Source: a virus. Taken from it: a DNA stretch of 64,000 nt. Below the pieces are notes generated by a model, which was given only the letters and a program-made list of their open reading frames with translations, did not search any database and was not told where the DNA came from. This document shows, in pieces, positions 39,083 to 48,239 of the stretch (position 1 is the stretch's first letter; each line of letters opens with the position of its first letter). The stretch covers positions 1 to 64,000 of the IMG/VR virus record IMGVR_UViG_3300037575_000021; one strand, given 5' to 3'. Position numbers and translations under genes: made by a program.

Positions 39083-40791
39083 CAGATCAGTGGGAAGAAT
39101 TAAGTAAAGAGCGCAAGAAGCTCCAGAGTGAAGGTCATCTTCCTGATTGGTTCACTACTCAGGGGTGGCAAGCCTTCAAAGAGAAGATGCTTTACCAATC
39201 GATAGGTTACCGTGGCCACTGTGAGCGTATTGCTCGTACACTGGCACAGTGGGCACCTAAGACTCCTGCACCTTTCTGGGTAGATCCAGATATGACGTGG
39301 GAGAAAGCATTCTTTAATGTTTTATGGTCTGGAAAGCTTGTACCAAGCTCGCCTGTGGCTTGTAACACAGGGACAGATCGTGGCTTTTCAGTTAGTTGCT
39401 CTGGTGGTTACGTTGGAGATTCTATCTCTAGCTTCTACGAGCGATTGGGTGAAGGGGCTAAATTATCTCAGACAGGTTTTGGGATTTCGAGTTATCTGGG
39501 AGATATCCGTGAACGTGGAGCACCGTTCAGCAATGGCGAAGGAAAAGCATCGGGTATTCTCCCAGTCCTAGATGACTTCGTGACAATGGCAGGTAAGGTG
39601 TCACAGGGCGGAGCAAGACGTGGTGCATGGGCAGGTTATATCCCGATGGCCCATGGCGATTTCTACGAGAGTGCTATGTTCCTGAAGAACAACCCGGATG
39701 ATTGTAATATCGGGTGGAATGTCTATGACGAGGATATCAATAAGCTGAACCAAGCAGATCCTGACATGACTGATCGTTTCCAAGAGACGATGCTTGTTAA
39801 GGCTATGACTGGTAAGGGTTACTTCATGTTCCCTGATAAGGCTAACCACTTGGCACCTCCAGCGTTGAAGCGTTACAAGACTCCTATTCGAGCAAGTAAC
39901 CTTTGTACTGAGATCATGTTGCCACAGGATGAGGACTACACCTTTACGTGTGTTCTATCGAGCCTGAACCTTGCAATGTTTGATGAGTTGACTCCTGAAG
40001 ACATCTTCACATCTATTGTATTCTTGGATTGTGTTGCTGAGGATTTCATTCAGAAGGCCAAAGATGTGCACGAGTTAAGACGTGCAGTGGACTTCACTCG
40101 TGATTTCCGAGCATTAGGTCTTGGGGCGCTGGGTTTCCACACGTACTTGCAGCGTAAGAGTATTGTTCTTGGTAGTGTTCAGAGCTTCCTTGAGAATACG
40201 AAGATCTTTAATAAGATCCGTACCAATGCTGACTATGCAACTGAGTGGTTAGCTGAGGTTCAGGGCGAACCATTACGCTGTGAAGGTTTAGGTGCTCGTA
40301 ATGCAACACTGTTAGCTATCGCCCCTAACACAACATCCGCATTAGTGGGTGGCTCTGTTAGTCAGGGGATTGAGCCAGTGTTTAAGAACACTTACACACA
40401 AGGGACAGCTGCAGGTGAGATGCTCCGTATTAACCCAGCGTTGATTGAGTTAATGCAAGAGAAAGGGATCTACAATAATGATCACATCAAGGAAGTTCGT
40501 GATGCTGATGGTAGTGTCCAAGAGGTAGATTGGTTAACGGAACATGAGAAGGCAGTCTTTAGGACTTTCCCTGAAGTTCCTCAGGAAGCTTTAATTGATC
40601 TGGCATCTGCACGTACACAGATCGATCAGTGGCAGTCATTGAACCTAGCTTTCTCTTCGGATGCATCTGAGGAATACATTGCTTCAGTTTTCCAGAAAGC
40701 TTTCCTTGACAAGAACATCAAAGCTGTGTATTACTCGCGTATGAGCAAGGCCGCAAAGGCTAGCAGTGGTGAGTGTATCGCTTGTGAATGA
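39079..40791 (+). CDS. nrdA: Ribonucleotide reductase alpha subunit, class Ia
   Basis: A 570-residue catalytic subunit, shorter than the usual ~750 because no N-terminal ATP cone is present, so overall-activity control by dATP is probably lost. Catalytic features: S-C-S-G at C107, N-L-C-T-E with N274, C276 and E278, second redox Cys C291, Y-Y near the end (V-Y-Y-S-R-M-S), and the C-terminal E-C-I-A-C-E pair for reduction by thioredoxin or glutaredoxin. Overlaps nrdB by 4 bp. Confidence 0.95.
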   Translation: MTDQWEELSKERKKLQSEGHLPDWFTTQGWQAFKEKMLYQSIGYRGHCERIARTLAQWAPKTPAPFWVDPDMTWEKAFFNVLWSGKLVPSSPVACNTGTDRGFSVSCSGGYVGDSISSFYERLGEGAKLSQTGFGISSYLGDIRERGAPFSNGEGKASGILPVLDDFVTMAGKVSQGGARRGAWAGYIPMAHGDFYESAMFLKNNPDDCNIGWNVYDEDINKLNQADPDMTDRFQETMLVKAMTGKGYFMFPDKANHLAPPALKRYKTPIRASNLCTEIMLPQDEDYTFTCVLSSLNLAMFDELTPEDIFTSIVFLDCVAEDFIQKAKDVHELRRAVDFTRDFRALGLGALGFHTYLQRKSIVLGSVQSFLENTKIFNKIRTNADYATEWLAEVQGEPLRCEGLGARNATLLAIAPNTTSALVGGSVSQGIEPVFKNTYTQGTAAGEMLRINPALIELMQEKGIYNNDHIKEVRDADGSVQEVDWLTEHEKAVFRTFPEVPQEALIDLASARTQIDQWQSLNLAFSSDASEEYIASVFQKAFLDKNIKAVYYSRMSKAAKASSGECIACE

Positions 40792-40795
40792 TAAC

Positions 40796-40811
40796 GAGGC
40801 CTCCGGGCCTC
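40796..40811 (+). terminator. Hairpin after nrdA
   Basis: GAGGCC-TCCG-GGCCTC, six pairs, followed by TTAC. No long T run, so more likely an attenuator or 3' end stabiliser than a full terminator. Confidence 0.45.
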
Positions 40812-40826
40812 TTACAGGAGGGAATA

Positions 40827-41324
40827 ATGAGCCTAGTCTACGTATTAAGTGACCTTCACTTAGGTCACAAAAACATTTGTAATTTCCGAACACAGTTCTC
40901 TACGGTAGAGGAACATGATGAGTTTATCCTCGACAATTACCGCTCAGTTATCACCAAGAGGGATACTGTTATCTTTCTCGGGGATGTTGCCTTTACAAAG
41001 GAGCGCCTTGAGGATGTTAAGTCCCTTGAAGGGAATAAGATCTTAGTGTGCGGTAATCATGACACTGAACGTGGGATTGATATGAAGTACTTGACAAATT
41101 GCGGAGCCTACAGTAAAGTGTACTCTATGTGGTCACGTAAAGGTTGCTGGTTAACTCATTGCCCAGTCCATCCTGATGAGTTACGTGGGAAGTTTAACAT
41201 TCATGGGTATGTTCATAGTAATACCTTGGATGATTCACGTTACTTCAACGCATCTATGGAGAACATTGATTATAAGCCTAAGAAGTTCATTGACATCTTA
41301 GAGGAATTACGGGAGGCAAAATGA
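40827..41324 (+). CDS. Calcineurin-like metallophosphatase
   Basis: A 165-residue protein. I choose ATG 40827 because AGGAGGG lies six bases upstream. It has a full metal site: V-L-S-D-L-H-L-G-H (D, H), F-L-G-D-V (G-D), V-C-G-N-H-D (G-N-H), T-H-C-P-V-H and H-G-Y-V-H. This is the pattern of small metallophosphoesterases that act on phosphomonoesters or phosphodiesters of nucleotides. The 4-bp overlap with prs suggests a shared pathway, for example clearing of a cyclic or damaged nucleotide. Confidence 0.92.
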   Translation: MSLVYVLSDLHLGHKNICNFRTQFSTVEEHDEFILDNYRSVITKRDTVIFLGDVAFTKERLEDVKSLEGNKILVCGNHDTERGIDMKYLTNCGAYSKVYSMWSRKGCWLTHCPVHPDELRGKFNIHGYVHSNTLDDSRYFNASMENIDYKPKKFIDILEELREAK

Positions 41325-42130
41325 AAAGTGAGTTTAAGGTACACATTGACGGGAAGCTTGTAGATTTCAACATGCTCACGTTTAATGGAGGGGAGGAGCA
41401 TGTAAAATTATCTACGAACTACATAGAGTACCATGCTGAGATCCAAGCATACATCCGAGATTCTGCAGGTATTATGCAATTAGCTCTAGTAAAGGATGCT
41501 ATTGATGGTATTAACTGCGATAAGATCCCAGTATCGCTTGTCTTACCTTATGTTCCTTACGCAAGGCAGGATAGGCGATGTGAGTGCGGGGAGGCGTTCA
41601 GCTTGAAAGTCTTTGCGCGGATACTTAACGGTATGAACTTTGATTCCGTTTTTATCAGTGACGCGCATAGTGATGTGGCACCCGCACTGATTGATAACTG
41701 CACTAATATCAAGCAGTCCACAATTTTCACCAATTCGAATGTTTTTGCCAATGGATTCCATTCAGATGATACCCTATTGTGCTCTCCAGATGGTGGAGCT
41801 TTGAAGAAAATCCATTCAATCTCTAAGATCTTCAATAAAGATGTGATCGAAGCCACAAAAGTTCGTTGCACAAAGACTGGACAAATATTAGAGACTCGTG
41901 TACACTGCGATAGCCTTGAAGGTAAGAATGTGTGGATCATTGATGACATTTGTGATGGTGGTCGTACATTTGCTGAGTTGGCGAAGGTGCTGAAGCAGAA
42001 AGATGCTAAGCAGGTTAATCTTTGGGTTACCCACGGGATCTTTGCAAACGGTAAGCAGTACCTATACGATAACGGTGTAGATAATGTCTATGCCCGATAT
42101 GATTGGACAAATGAAGGGGGTGTATTATGA
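41321..42130 (+). CDS. prs: Ribose-phosphate pyrophosphokinase
   Basis: A 269-residue PRPP synthetase (usual length about 310). It has L-P-Y-V-P-Y-A-R-Q-D-R (ATP/R5P binding loop), V-F-I-S-D-A-H-S, and the PRPP-site motif V-W-I-I-D-D-I-C-D-G-G-R-T-F. It makes PRPP from ribose-5-phosphate and ATP. PRPP is the substrate of the nicotinamide phosphoribosyltransferase encoded 0.6 kb downstream. Its stop overlaps the lipoprotein start by ATGA. Confidence 0.93.
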   Translation: MKSEFKVHIDGKLVDFNMLTFNGGEEHVKLSTNYIEYHAEIQAYIRDSAGIMQLALVKDAIDGINCDKIPVSLVLPYVPYARQDRRCECGEAFSLKVFARILNGMNFDSVFISDAHSDVAPALIDNCTNIKQSTIFTNSNVFANGFHSDDTLLCSPDGGALKKIHSISKIFNKDVIEATKVRCTKTGQILETRVHCDSLEGKNVWIIDDICDGGRTFAELAKVLKQKDAKQVNLWVTHGIFANGKQYLYDNGVDNVYARYDWTNEGGVL

Positions 42131-42759
42131 AGAAAATTATTACAGTTTTAATGTTAGCAGTTGCTCTTGTGGGTTGTGGTAATGACTCAAGCTGGAGACT
42201 ATACAGTAAGGCCACACCAGAGGAGAAGGAAATCCTAAAGACATCCTTCTTCGACACTCATCCTAATATAGATCATTTAAATAGGTCGGTAGTCAAGGCT
42301 ATAAACTCCCGTCAGGTAAGACCTACAAATGGTCACAAGTCTTTATGTGAGTTCAAAGAGTTAGTGTCCTTATCAACATCTCGAATGGAGGCAAGCAATA
42401 AGTATAAGATCACCATTAAAGATGCATACAGGATGCTTTATAAAAAGGATTTCGATGAGGTATGTTACGGTAATGGAAATAAACCGGAGCTTGCACCTGA
42501 AGAGATTCACGAGGAGCAGATTGCTGAAGAAGTCCCCGCGCCTGAACGTGAGAGTGTGGTGACCATTGAGGAGGACATTGCAGTTCTGTCACCTGAGATG
42601 ATGCACAACCTCAAGGGTGCAATTAAAAGCTGTCCACGAGCAAAAGATAAATATATGTCCTTGACAGAGCAAGGGGAGTTGCTTACAGTTAACTTCTACA
42701 AGAAGATGAGTGGAATTATCCACCGCTGTCAAGTAATGGAAATTGAAAAAGTATTATAA
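42127..42759 (+). CDS. Lipoprotein of unknown function
   Basis: A 210-residue protein with a lipoprotein signal peptide and lipobox A-L-V-G-C at residues 13-17. The mature part starts N-D-S-S-W-R and has an acidic, proline-containing middle (A-P-E-E-I-H-E-E-Q-I-A-E-E-V-P-A-P) likely to be a flexible linker and a C-terminal helical domain with two cysteines. It is placed between prs and nadV in one operon. A superinfection or envelope function is possible; no family recognised. Confidence 0.75.
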   Translation: MKKIITVLMLAVALVGCGNDSSWRLYSKATPEEKEILKTSFFDTHPNIDHLNRSVVKAINSRQVRPTNGHKSLCEFKELVSLSTSRMEASNKYKITIKDAYRMLYKKDFDEVCYGNGNKPELAPEEIHEEQIAEEVPAPERESVVTIEEDIAVLSPEMMHNLKGAIKSCPRAKDKYMSLTEQGELLTVNFYKKMSGIIHRCQVMEIEKVL

Positions 42760-42768
42760 GGAGGAAAT

Positions 42769-44496
42769 ATGCAAGCATTGAATTCAACAGATTTTTATAA
42801 GACTGGCCACGGATCCATGATGGAAGAAGGTACGAATCTAATCTATTCGAACTTTACTCCACGTAGTTCTCGTTTGGCTCAAGTTATTCGAGACCAGTAT
42901 GATGACTGCATCGTATGGTTTGGCCTTCAGGGCTTCTTAAAGGAAGTCTTCATGAAGGAATGGCGTAATGATTTCTTCGGCGCACCTAAAGAGTATGCCG
43001 TTGAACGTTACAAGCGCCGAATGGACACATCATTAGGCCCGGGCAAGGTTACCGTAGAACACATTGAAGCTTTGCATGATCTTGGCTATCTGCCACTAGT
43101 GATTAAGTCACTACCAGAGGGTGCCCGTGTCCCTATTAAGGTTCCAGCGTTTACAATCTACAACACTCACCCTGATTTCCCGTGGCTAACAAACTATGTG
43201 GAGACACTATTGAGCTGTGAACTTTGGAAGCCATCTACAACTGCGACTATCGCGTTTGAGTACAAGAAGCTTCTAATGGAATACGCTGTTAAGACTGGCA
43301 CACCTGAGGAGTTTGTAGCTGTTCAAGGTCATGACTTCTCGTTCCGTGGAATGTCTGGTCGTCACGATGCAGCATCAGCTGGTGGTGGTCACCTGTTAAG
43401 CTTTATCGGTACAGATACTATTCCAGCTATTGACCGCATGGAGCAATACTACAATGCTCACTCATCCGAGGAAATGATTGGTTGTTCTGTTCCAGCGACT
43501 GAGCACATGGTTATGTGTCTTGGCCAGAAGGATACTGAAATCAATACCTTCAAGCGTTTGATTAAAGATGACTACCCAACAGGTATTATCTCAATCGTAT
43601 CTGACACTTGGGATTTCTTCAAAGTAATCACTGAATACACGGTTGAACTTAAGGATGATATCCTAGCACGTCAACCTGATGAGTGGGGCTTATGCAAGAC
43701 GGTGTTCCGTCCTGACAGTGGTGATCCAGCTGATATTCTTTGTGGTATTGAGATTAAGGATTACACTGGAAGAGTTTCTGATCTAGATGAGGCAGAGGAC
43801 TGGTTCCTAGACGAGCTGGTTGAGAAAGAACGTGAAGAGGCAGGCCACGGTGAACAGGGTGATCAAAGTCCGTATGGATACTTCAAGTTCGAAGGCAAGA
43901 CCTATAAGTTGGTAGCAGAGATTTTCTGGAACCGCTACGATAAGCAATACTACTTTGCTGATGAATGGTCAGTTGATTCCTGTGAAGAGGTTGAACTGAC
44001 ACCTCAACAAAAAGGTGCTGTAGAGTGCTTATGGGAAGTATTCGGTGGAACTGAGACAGAGAAAGGCTACAAGATGCTTAACGATAAAGTTGGTTTAATC
44101 TATGGCGACTCTATCACTTTAAAACGTGCCAAGGATATCATGGAGCGTTTAGAAGCTAAAGGTTTCGCATCTGGAAACGTTGTATTCGGTATTGGTTCAT
44201 ACACTTACCAGTACGTGACTCGTGATACCTTCGGATTTGCTATGAAGGCAACCTACGCTGAAGTAGATGGGATGCCTCGTGAGTTGTTCAAGGATCCGAT
44301 AACAGATTCTGGCGTTAAGAAATCAGCTAAAGGTTTATTGCGTGTAGAGCTTGACAATGGCAAATACGTTATGTATGATCAGCAAGATTGGTACGGGGAG
44401 TCCCACGGGGAACTCAAAGAAGTGTTCCGAAACGGACAATTAGTTAAAGAAACTTCTTTACAAGAGATCCGAGATCGGTTAAACTCCTACCTGTAA
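42769..44496 (+). CDS. nadV: Nicotinamide phosphoribosyltransferase
   Basis: A 575-residue NAMPT. Characteristic parts: N-F-T-P-R-S-S-R near 29-36, H-D-F-S-F-R-G-M-S-G-R-H-D-A-A, C-S-V-P-A-T-E-H-M-V-M-C, P-D-S-G-D-P-A-D (PRPP/nicotinamide site) and G-I-G-S-Y-T-Y-Q. It makes NMN from nicotinamide and PRPP, the first step of NAD salvage. Phages such as KVP40 carry nadV with an NMN adenylyltransferase; no adenylyltransferase was found in this window. The role in resisting NAD depletion is established for related phage enzymes and inferred here. Confidence 0.95.
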   Translation: MQALNSTDFYKTGHGSMMEEGTNLIYSNFTPRSSRLAQVIRDQYDDCIVWFGLQGFLKEVFMKEWRNDFFGAPKEYAVERYKRRMDTSLGPGKVTVEHIEALHDLGYLPLVIKSLPEGARVPIKVPAFTIYNTHPDFPWLTNYVETLLSCELWKPSTTATIAFEYKKLLMEYAVKTGTPEEFVAVQGHDFSFRGMSGRHDAASAGGGHLLSFIGTDTIPAIDRMEQYYNAHSSEEMIGCSVPATEHMVMCLGQKDTEINTFKRLIKDDYPTGIISIVSDTWDFFKVITEYTVELKDDILARQPDEWGLCKTVFRPDSGDPADILCGIEIKDYTGRVSDLDEAEDWFLDELVEKEREEAGHGEQGDQSPYGYFKFEGKTYKLVAEIFWNRYDKQYYFADEWSVDSCEEVELTPQQKGAVECLWEVFGGTETEKGYKMLNDKVGLIYGDSITLKRAKDIMERLEAKGFASGNVVFGIGSYTYQYVTRDTFGFAMKATYAEVDGMPRELFKDPITDSGVKKSAKGLLRVELDNGKYVMYDQQDWYGESHGELKEVFRNGQLVKETSLQEIRDRLNSYL

Positions 44497-44503
44497 GTTG
44501 ATA

Positions 44504-44517
44504 GGCCCTTCGGGGCC
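44504..44517 (+). terminator. Hairpin terminator after nadV
   Basis: GGCCC-TTCG-GGGCC with a cUUCGg loop, followed by AACCGTTTT. Five pairs, moderate strength. Confidence 0.6.
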
Positions 44518-44548
44518 AACCGTTTTAAATAACAGAGGAGAAATAAAT

Positions 44549-45127
44549 ATGGCTGAAACAATTTTAATTTTCGGTTTAATTCTTATCTTTGGTCTTTGCT
44601 GGCTATCGGAGATTGTCCGACTAGTTGAGCAGGACTATAAGTTCAAGTATAAAGATCGTAACTTTTATGGTATGACTGCTTGGACGTACACAATGAGCCA
44701 CTCGACTATGGGATTCTGTGGACTAGTGTGGGGATCGTTCCTGATGTATTTGACACTAGGAGGGGTATTTTCACTAGTATCCTACTTCTTGATTTCAATC
44801 ATCTTAGGATGGGCTCAGGTATTCCTGACAGGGACTCTACCAACCGCTGAGTTAGCCATTGTAGGTATGGGTCTATCACTCTTACTGCTAATAGCTGTAG
44901 TTACCAATTACCTATTTGTTGGCTTAAAGTACCTATGTACTGAGTACGCCTTACCTTACATCGGAGATAAAGCTCCAGTTTTGGCAGGTAAGGTCGGTGA
45001 AGTAACAGGTAAAACAGTATGCCAGACAGGTGTAGCCAAAAAGATTAACTCTAAGTGGGAAGCTTTTAAGTTAGCTTACAAAACCCACAAAGAGAAGAAC
45101 TGCCCAATTATTGACACTGAATACTAA
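44549..45127 (+). CDS. Multi-spanning membrane protein
   Basis: A 192-residue protein from ATG 44549, preferred because AGAGGAG lies upstream and the longer frame overlaps the terminator. It has about four membrane segments (about 4-20, 58-80, 85-102, 112-134) and a cytosolic C-terminal helix with K-I-N-S-K-W-E-A-F-K. First gene of a membrane-protein operon of four consecutive genes. Function unknown. Confidence 0.72.
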   Translation: MAETILIFGLILIFGLCWLSEIVRLVEQDYKFKYKDRNFYGMTAWTYTMSHSTMGFCGLVWGSFLMYLTLGGVFSLVSYFLISIILGWAQVFLTGTLPTAELAIVGMGLSLLLLIAVVTNYLFVGLKYLCTEYALPYIGDKAPVLAGKVGEVTGKTVCQTGVAKKINSKWEAFKLAYKTHKEKNCPIIDTEY

Positions 45128-45137
45128 GGAGGTAGAT

Positions 45138-45329
45138 ATGCGTAAGCTTAAATATTTCCTGATCCTTATGACTATCCTAGGGATTGCTGTACTGATCAAA
45201 CTACTTTGGTTTTTCAAATGGGTTCTATTAGCAGCTGTGGTACTTTACGTTTCTTACAAGGTGCACACAACCTACGTTAAACTGAAGGATCGCTGGCAAG
45301 CACGTAAGAAGAAGTGGGGTTGGGTATGA
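45138..45329 (+). CDS. Small two-span membrane protein
   Basis: A 63-residue protein from ATG 45138 after AAGGAGG. Two hydrophobic segments (about 5-22, 24-44), then a basic tail ending R-K-K-K-W-G-W-V. It could be a holin-like or membrane-modifying small protein. It runs directly into the next gene (GTATGATG). Confidence 0.7.
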   Translation: MRKLKYFLILMTILGIAVLIKLLWFFKWVLLAAVVLYVSYKVHTTYVKLKDRWQARKKKWGWV

Positions 45330-45802
45330 TGTTAGATATTGGATCTATATTATTTATGGTGGTATTATTCTTACCAGTGTCCATCCCACTAGTGGTTGGT
45401 GTAATGTATGCCCTTAATTTCCTAATTAGTTATGTAACTGCAGGGGATTATGATGAGGTATTTATATGCAACACTGAGTGTTACGGATCTAAGAAGTTTA
45501 AGGGTATTAAGGTTTTCGGTAAAGATGTTGAAATGTTCACTGATTTTCAGGGCGCGGCTATTCTCATCTCTGTAATGATCTGCACCCTCTATTTTACAGG
45601 CGTACATAAGGCCAATCAGGAAGCCGGTGTGAATATTGTTTTCAATAATTTCACTGGAACTATGGGCTGCCTTATGTTATTATTCCTTGCCATCTGGGTA
45701 GTGTTATTCTTCCTACGTACAACCTACGTTACAGGTAAAAAGGTTAAACAGATTAAAAATCATCTAACGGATCATATTAATGATCCTAACGCCCACAACT
45801 GA
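45326..45802 (+). CDS. Membrane protein with D-H-I-N-D-P-N-A-H end
   Basis: A 158-residue protein starting at ATG 45326 (overlap with the previous stop). Three membrane segments (about 5-28, 70-88, 105-128), a short loop with C-N-T-E-C-Y-G-S-K-K-F-K-G, and the C-terminus L-T-D-H-I-N-D-P-N-A-H-N. The loop V-F-G-K-D-V-E-M-F resembles L-F-G-K-T-Y-I-D-E in the next protein, so both are probably paralogues by duplication. Confidence 0.75.
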   Translation: MMLDIGSILFMVVLFLPVSIPLVVGVMYALNFLISYVTAGDYDEVFICNTECYGSKKFKGIKVFGKDVEMFTDFQGAAILISVMICTLYFTGVHKANQEAGVNIVFNNFTGTMGCLMLLFLAIWVVLFFLRTTYVTGKKVKQIKNHLTDHINDPNAHN

Positions 45803-45816
45803 AGGAGAAATAAAAT

Positions 45817-46374
45817 ATGTTTACAGAACTATTAGCTTCATTTATCACACTGGCATCTATGCTCTTAGGGCCTGCCATGGCAGTGCTATTTATTAGCTCA
45901 CTCGTAGCGGAGTTACTTACAAGAGGAGTTACTGATGGTGATTATAAGGGCCTTTTCTTCGTCTGCAGTAACCACTTTGATAATAAGTGGACTTTCCGAC
46001 TCTTCGGTAAGACCTACATTGACGAGGTAAGCTCTATAGGTTACTTCATGTTGACGTTCTTAATGAATATTATCAGCATACCTTTCTGGGTATTCATGTC
46101 TGAGGAAGGTCTTGATCTTACTAATCCAGTATCTCTATTCCTTGCTGATATCCTATTAGTGGTTCTTATTGTAGCAGGTAACTACTACTTCGCTAAGGCG
46201 CTGTACAAGTTAGTCAAGAAGGTTCGAACTCTTAAGGAAGTCCTTAAGACTCACGTTAATGATAAGGATGCACACTCATCTTCATCTAAGTCTGGTGAAA
46301 CTGTCTACCGCGAGACTGGTGATCGCGTGACAAAAGAAATGCGAGACGAATTCAAAAAGCGTTTCGATTACTAA
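45817..46374 (+). CDS. Membrane protein, paralogue of its neighbour
   Basis: A 185-residue protein with three membrane segments (about 6-32, 70-90, 104-128), a loop with F-V-C-S-N-H-F-D-N-K-W-T-F-R-L-F-G-K, and the tail motif L-K-T-H-V-N-D-K-D-A-H followed by a soluble extension ending K-R-F-D-Y. The shared layout with 45326-45802 and the 37621 protein marks a small family of phage membrane proteins. A strong terminator follows. Confidence 0.75.
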   Translation: MFTELLASFITLASMLLGPAMAVLFISSLVAELLTRGVTDGDYKGLFFVCSNHFDNKWTFRLFGKTYIDEVSSIGYFMLTFLMNIISIPFWVFMSEEGLDLTNPVSLFLADILLVVLIVAGNYYFAKALYKLVKKVRTLKEVLKTHVNDKDAHSSSSKSGETVYRETGDRVTKEMRDEFKKRFDY

Positions 46375-46390
46375 TCTCTGATTAAACATT

Positions 46391-46412
46391 AAGGCCCTTC
46401 GGGGCCTTTTCT
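46391..46412 (+). terminator. Rho-independent terminator after membrane operon
   Basis: AAGGCCC-TTCG-GGGCCTT followed by TTCTCGTTTT; seven pairs, cUUCGg loop. Confidence 0.88.
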
Positions 46413-46424
46413 CGTTTTAGGGTA

Positions 46425-46453
46425 TTGACTTTTATCATAGGATGCGCCATTAT
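46425..46453 (+). promoter_or_regulatory. sigma70 promoter of the PcfJ-like operon
   Basis: TTGACT - 17 bp - CATTAT between the terminator at 46.4 kb and an AGGAGG-preceded ATG at 46482. Confidence 0.72.
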
Positions 46454-46481
46454 TGCCTGATGAGAATTAAAGGAGGACTAT

Positions 46482-47831
46482 ATGCCAAGACCCGTACATG
46501 AAATGCCGCTTTTTGATCCCGGTATCGCAATAAGGGAGTCACTACGTGACGTACAGATACGTAACACCCATTTCAATAGTAAGGGGCACTATTGCCCGCC
46601 TATCCCACACAGAGAGTGCTATAACCTACGTGGTATTGATTTCCATGTCTATCCTATTGGCCCCGGGAGAGGTGTTCGCTTCATGGGTAGAGACTATGAC
46701 CAGTTCTCCCTCTGGAAGCCCTCCGATTGGAGAGGGTTCCTTTATAGAGAGGTTGGGCTACCTACCTCACTTAACCTCAGGGTTAAGGATCATTGTATTT
46801 TTGCTGCCCGCATCCTAAGAAGAAAGCCATCAACTTTAGTTAATGGATTTAATAAAGCTATGTTAGAGGTTTGGGTGGATCCTATTAGACCTCTAGTAGA
46901 GAAGTACTGCAGTATGATTGGATACAGACGTGGCTGGGATGTTAATCTGGTTAGAGCACTGTGGGAAAGATTAGATGAAGTGAGTCAAGCGCTGGAGGAT
47001 AATCAGGAGAGTTTAGTCCCTTTTATCCTTCAAGATCATGACCTTAAACAACTCAAGGACTCACTCAGTAAGAAAGGTTGGAAGAAGTTGTGCAATAACT
47101 CAATATCGAGAAACCAACGATTAGCGATTGCAGACACTTGTGAGGTAGGGGAATATATTAACATACCCACGACATTATTAAGACAGATATTTAATAAGAA
47201 CCACCCCATGATGAAGCCAGATATGGAGAGCATCGACTGGTTCCTTAATAACTACAAAGGGCACACAACCCTAGATCAGAGATCGGAAAGATTACGTATG
47301 ATGACCATCTACAAGGATACCCAGAGAATGTCTGTACAACTTGGGGAGGATTTTAATCCAAAATGGTCTTATCGTAGGATATCGGAAAAGCACGAAGAGT
47401 TTACACGAGCTATACATAGGAGGCATTACTCCGATGATGTTTTCCCTTGGACTACACTCCTACCGGAGGAGGTTAAAAAGGTTGAGCATGAGGACTACAC
47501 AGCTACCCTTTTAGATAATGCTCTAGCTATTCGTGAGGAGGGTGATTCCATGGGGCACTGTGTTGGATCCTATGCCGTAAGAAGTTCAAATGCTGATTAT
47601 ATGGTTTACTCCATAACCAAGGGTGATGAACGTGTGAGTACATTAGGGATAAACGTTGACAACCACATCAGTAAGGAAGAACACAAACCGAGGGCACTGA
47701 GGGGTGGATATCGATTCAATCAGCACTACGGTAAATATAATTCTTATGTTACTGATGAGGATGTTAAAACTCTTGAGTCAAAAGTCCTCATGAAGCTTAA
47801 AAGTATGAGCGAGGGATTTGAAGATGAATGA
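46482..47831 (+). CDS. PcfJ-like protein
   Basis: A 449-residue protein. The C-terminal ~110 residues have the PcfJ motif set: L-L-D-N-A-L-A-I-R-E-E-G, M-G-H-C-V-G-S-Y-A, S-I-T-K-G-D-E-R-V-S-T-L-G-I and N-Q-H-Y-G-K-Y-N. PcfJ domains are found on conjugative plasmids and phages; their biochemical role is not settled. The N-terminal ~200 residues are helical and basic (R-R-K-P, R-R-G-W-D) and may bind nucleic acid. Its stop lies 5 bases inside the next gene (ATG 47824), so translation of the two is coupled. Confidence 0.82.
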   Translation: MPRPVHEMPLFDPGIAIRESLRDVQIRNTHFNSKGHYCPPIPHRECYNLRGIDFHVYPIGPGRGVRFMGRDYDQFSLWKPSDWRGFLYREVGLPTSLNLRVKDHCIFAARILRRKPSTLVNGFNKAMLEVWVDPIRPLVEKYCSMIGYRRGWDVNLVRALWERLDEVSQALEDNQESLVPFILQDHDLKQLKDSLSKKGWKKLCNNSISRNQRLAIADTCEVGEYINIPTTLLRQIFNKNHPMMKPDMESIDWFLNNYKGHTTLDQRSERLRMMTIYKDTQRMSVQLGEDFNPKWSYRRISEKHEEFTRAIHRRHYSDDVFPWTTLLPEEVKKVEHEDYTATLLDNALAIREEGDSMGHCVGSYAVRSSNADYMVYSITKGDERVSTLGINVDNHISKEEHKPRALRGGYRFNQHYGKYNSYVTDEDVKTLESKVLMKLKSMSEGFEDE

Positions 47832-48123
47832 AGAGAAAGAAACTCTTGTTTTAGTCACTGGGGGCAGATCAGCTACCATTGTTGTTGATATGCTCGAAAA
47901 GGAAGGGTATGATGTTAAAGTTATCGATGACCAATCCCACATAGAGGGACTTGAGTGCGAAGCTTTAATCTTCGATGATGATATCGGAGGGCCAAGTAAA
48001 ACACAGGGTCAACTCTGTGCAGAAATACTTAAATCCTCGGGGGAGACTTATATGTCACCACGAAGAGGATACCAACGTGGGAAAGGTAAACGTAAAAAGA
48101 AATGGGAGAGCCCTTACGGATGA
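47824..48123 (+). CDS. Hypothetical protein with basic C-terminus
   Basis: A 99-residue protein. I choose ATG 47824 with GAGGG eight bases upstream over a TTG at 47818. It has a Rossmann-like beta-alpha-beta start (T-L-V-L-V-T-G-G-R-S-A, V-V-D-M-L-E-K-E-G-Y, V-K-V-I-D-D) and a strongly basic C-terminus (R-G-Y-Q-R-G-K-G-K-R-K-K-K-W). Function unknown. Confidence 0.7.
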   Translation: MNEEKETLVLVTGGRSATIVVDMLEKEGYDVKVIDDQSHIEGLECEALIFDDDIGGPSKTQGQLCAEILKSSGETYMSPRRGYQRGKGKRKKKWESPYG

Positions 48124-48183
48124 AGATTAGCAGGATTGACCTTATAGGTTTGAATGGCGCAACAGCTGAACATTACGAAGTTG

Positions 48184-48211
48184 TTGACAAACAGAAAGAA
48201 ACGTGTATACT
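48184..48211 (+). promoter_or_regulatory. sigma70 promoter of the ACP gene
   Basis: TTGACA - 16 bp - TATACT, ending 28 bp before the ACP start codon and preceding an AGAGGAGG site, so the ACP gene has its own strong promoter. Confidence 0.85.
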
Positions 48212-48239
48212 TACAGAAAATCAAAAAGAGGAGGCCCAA

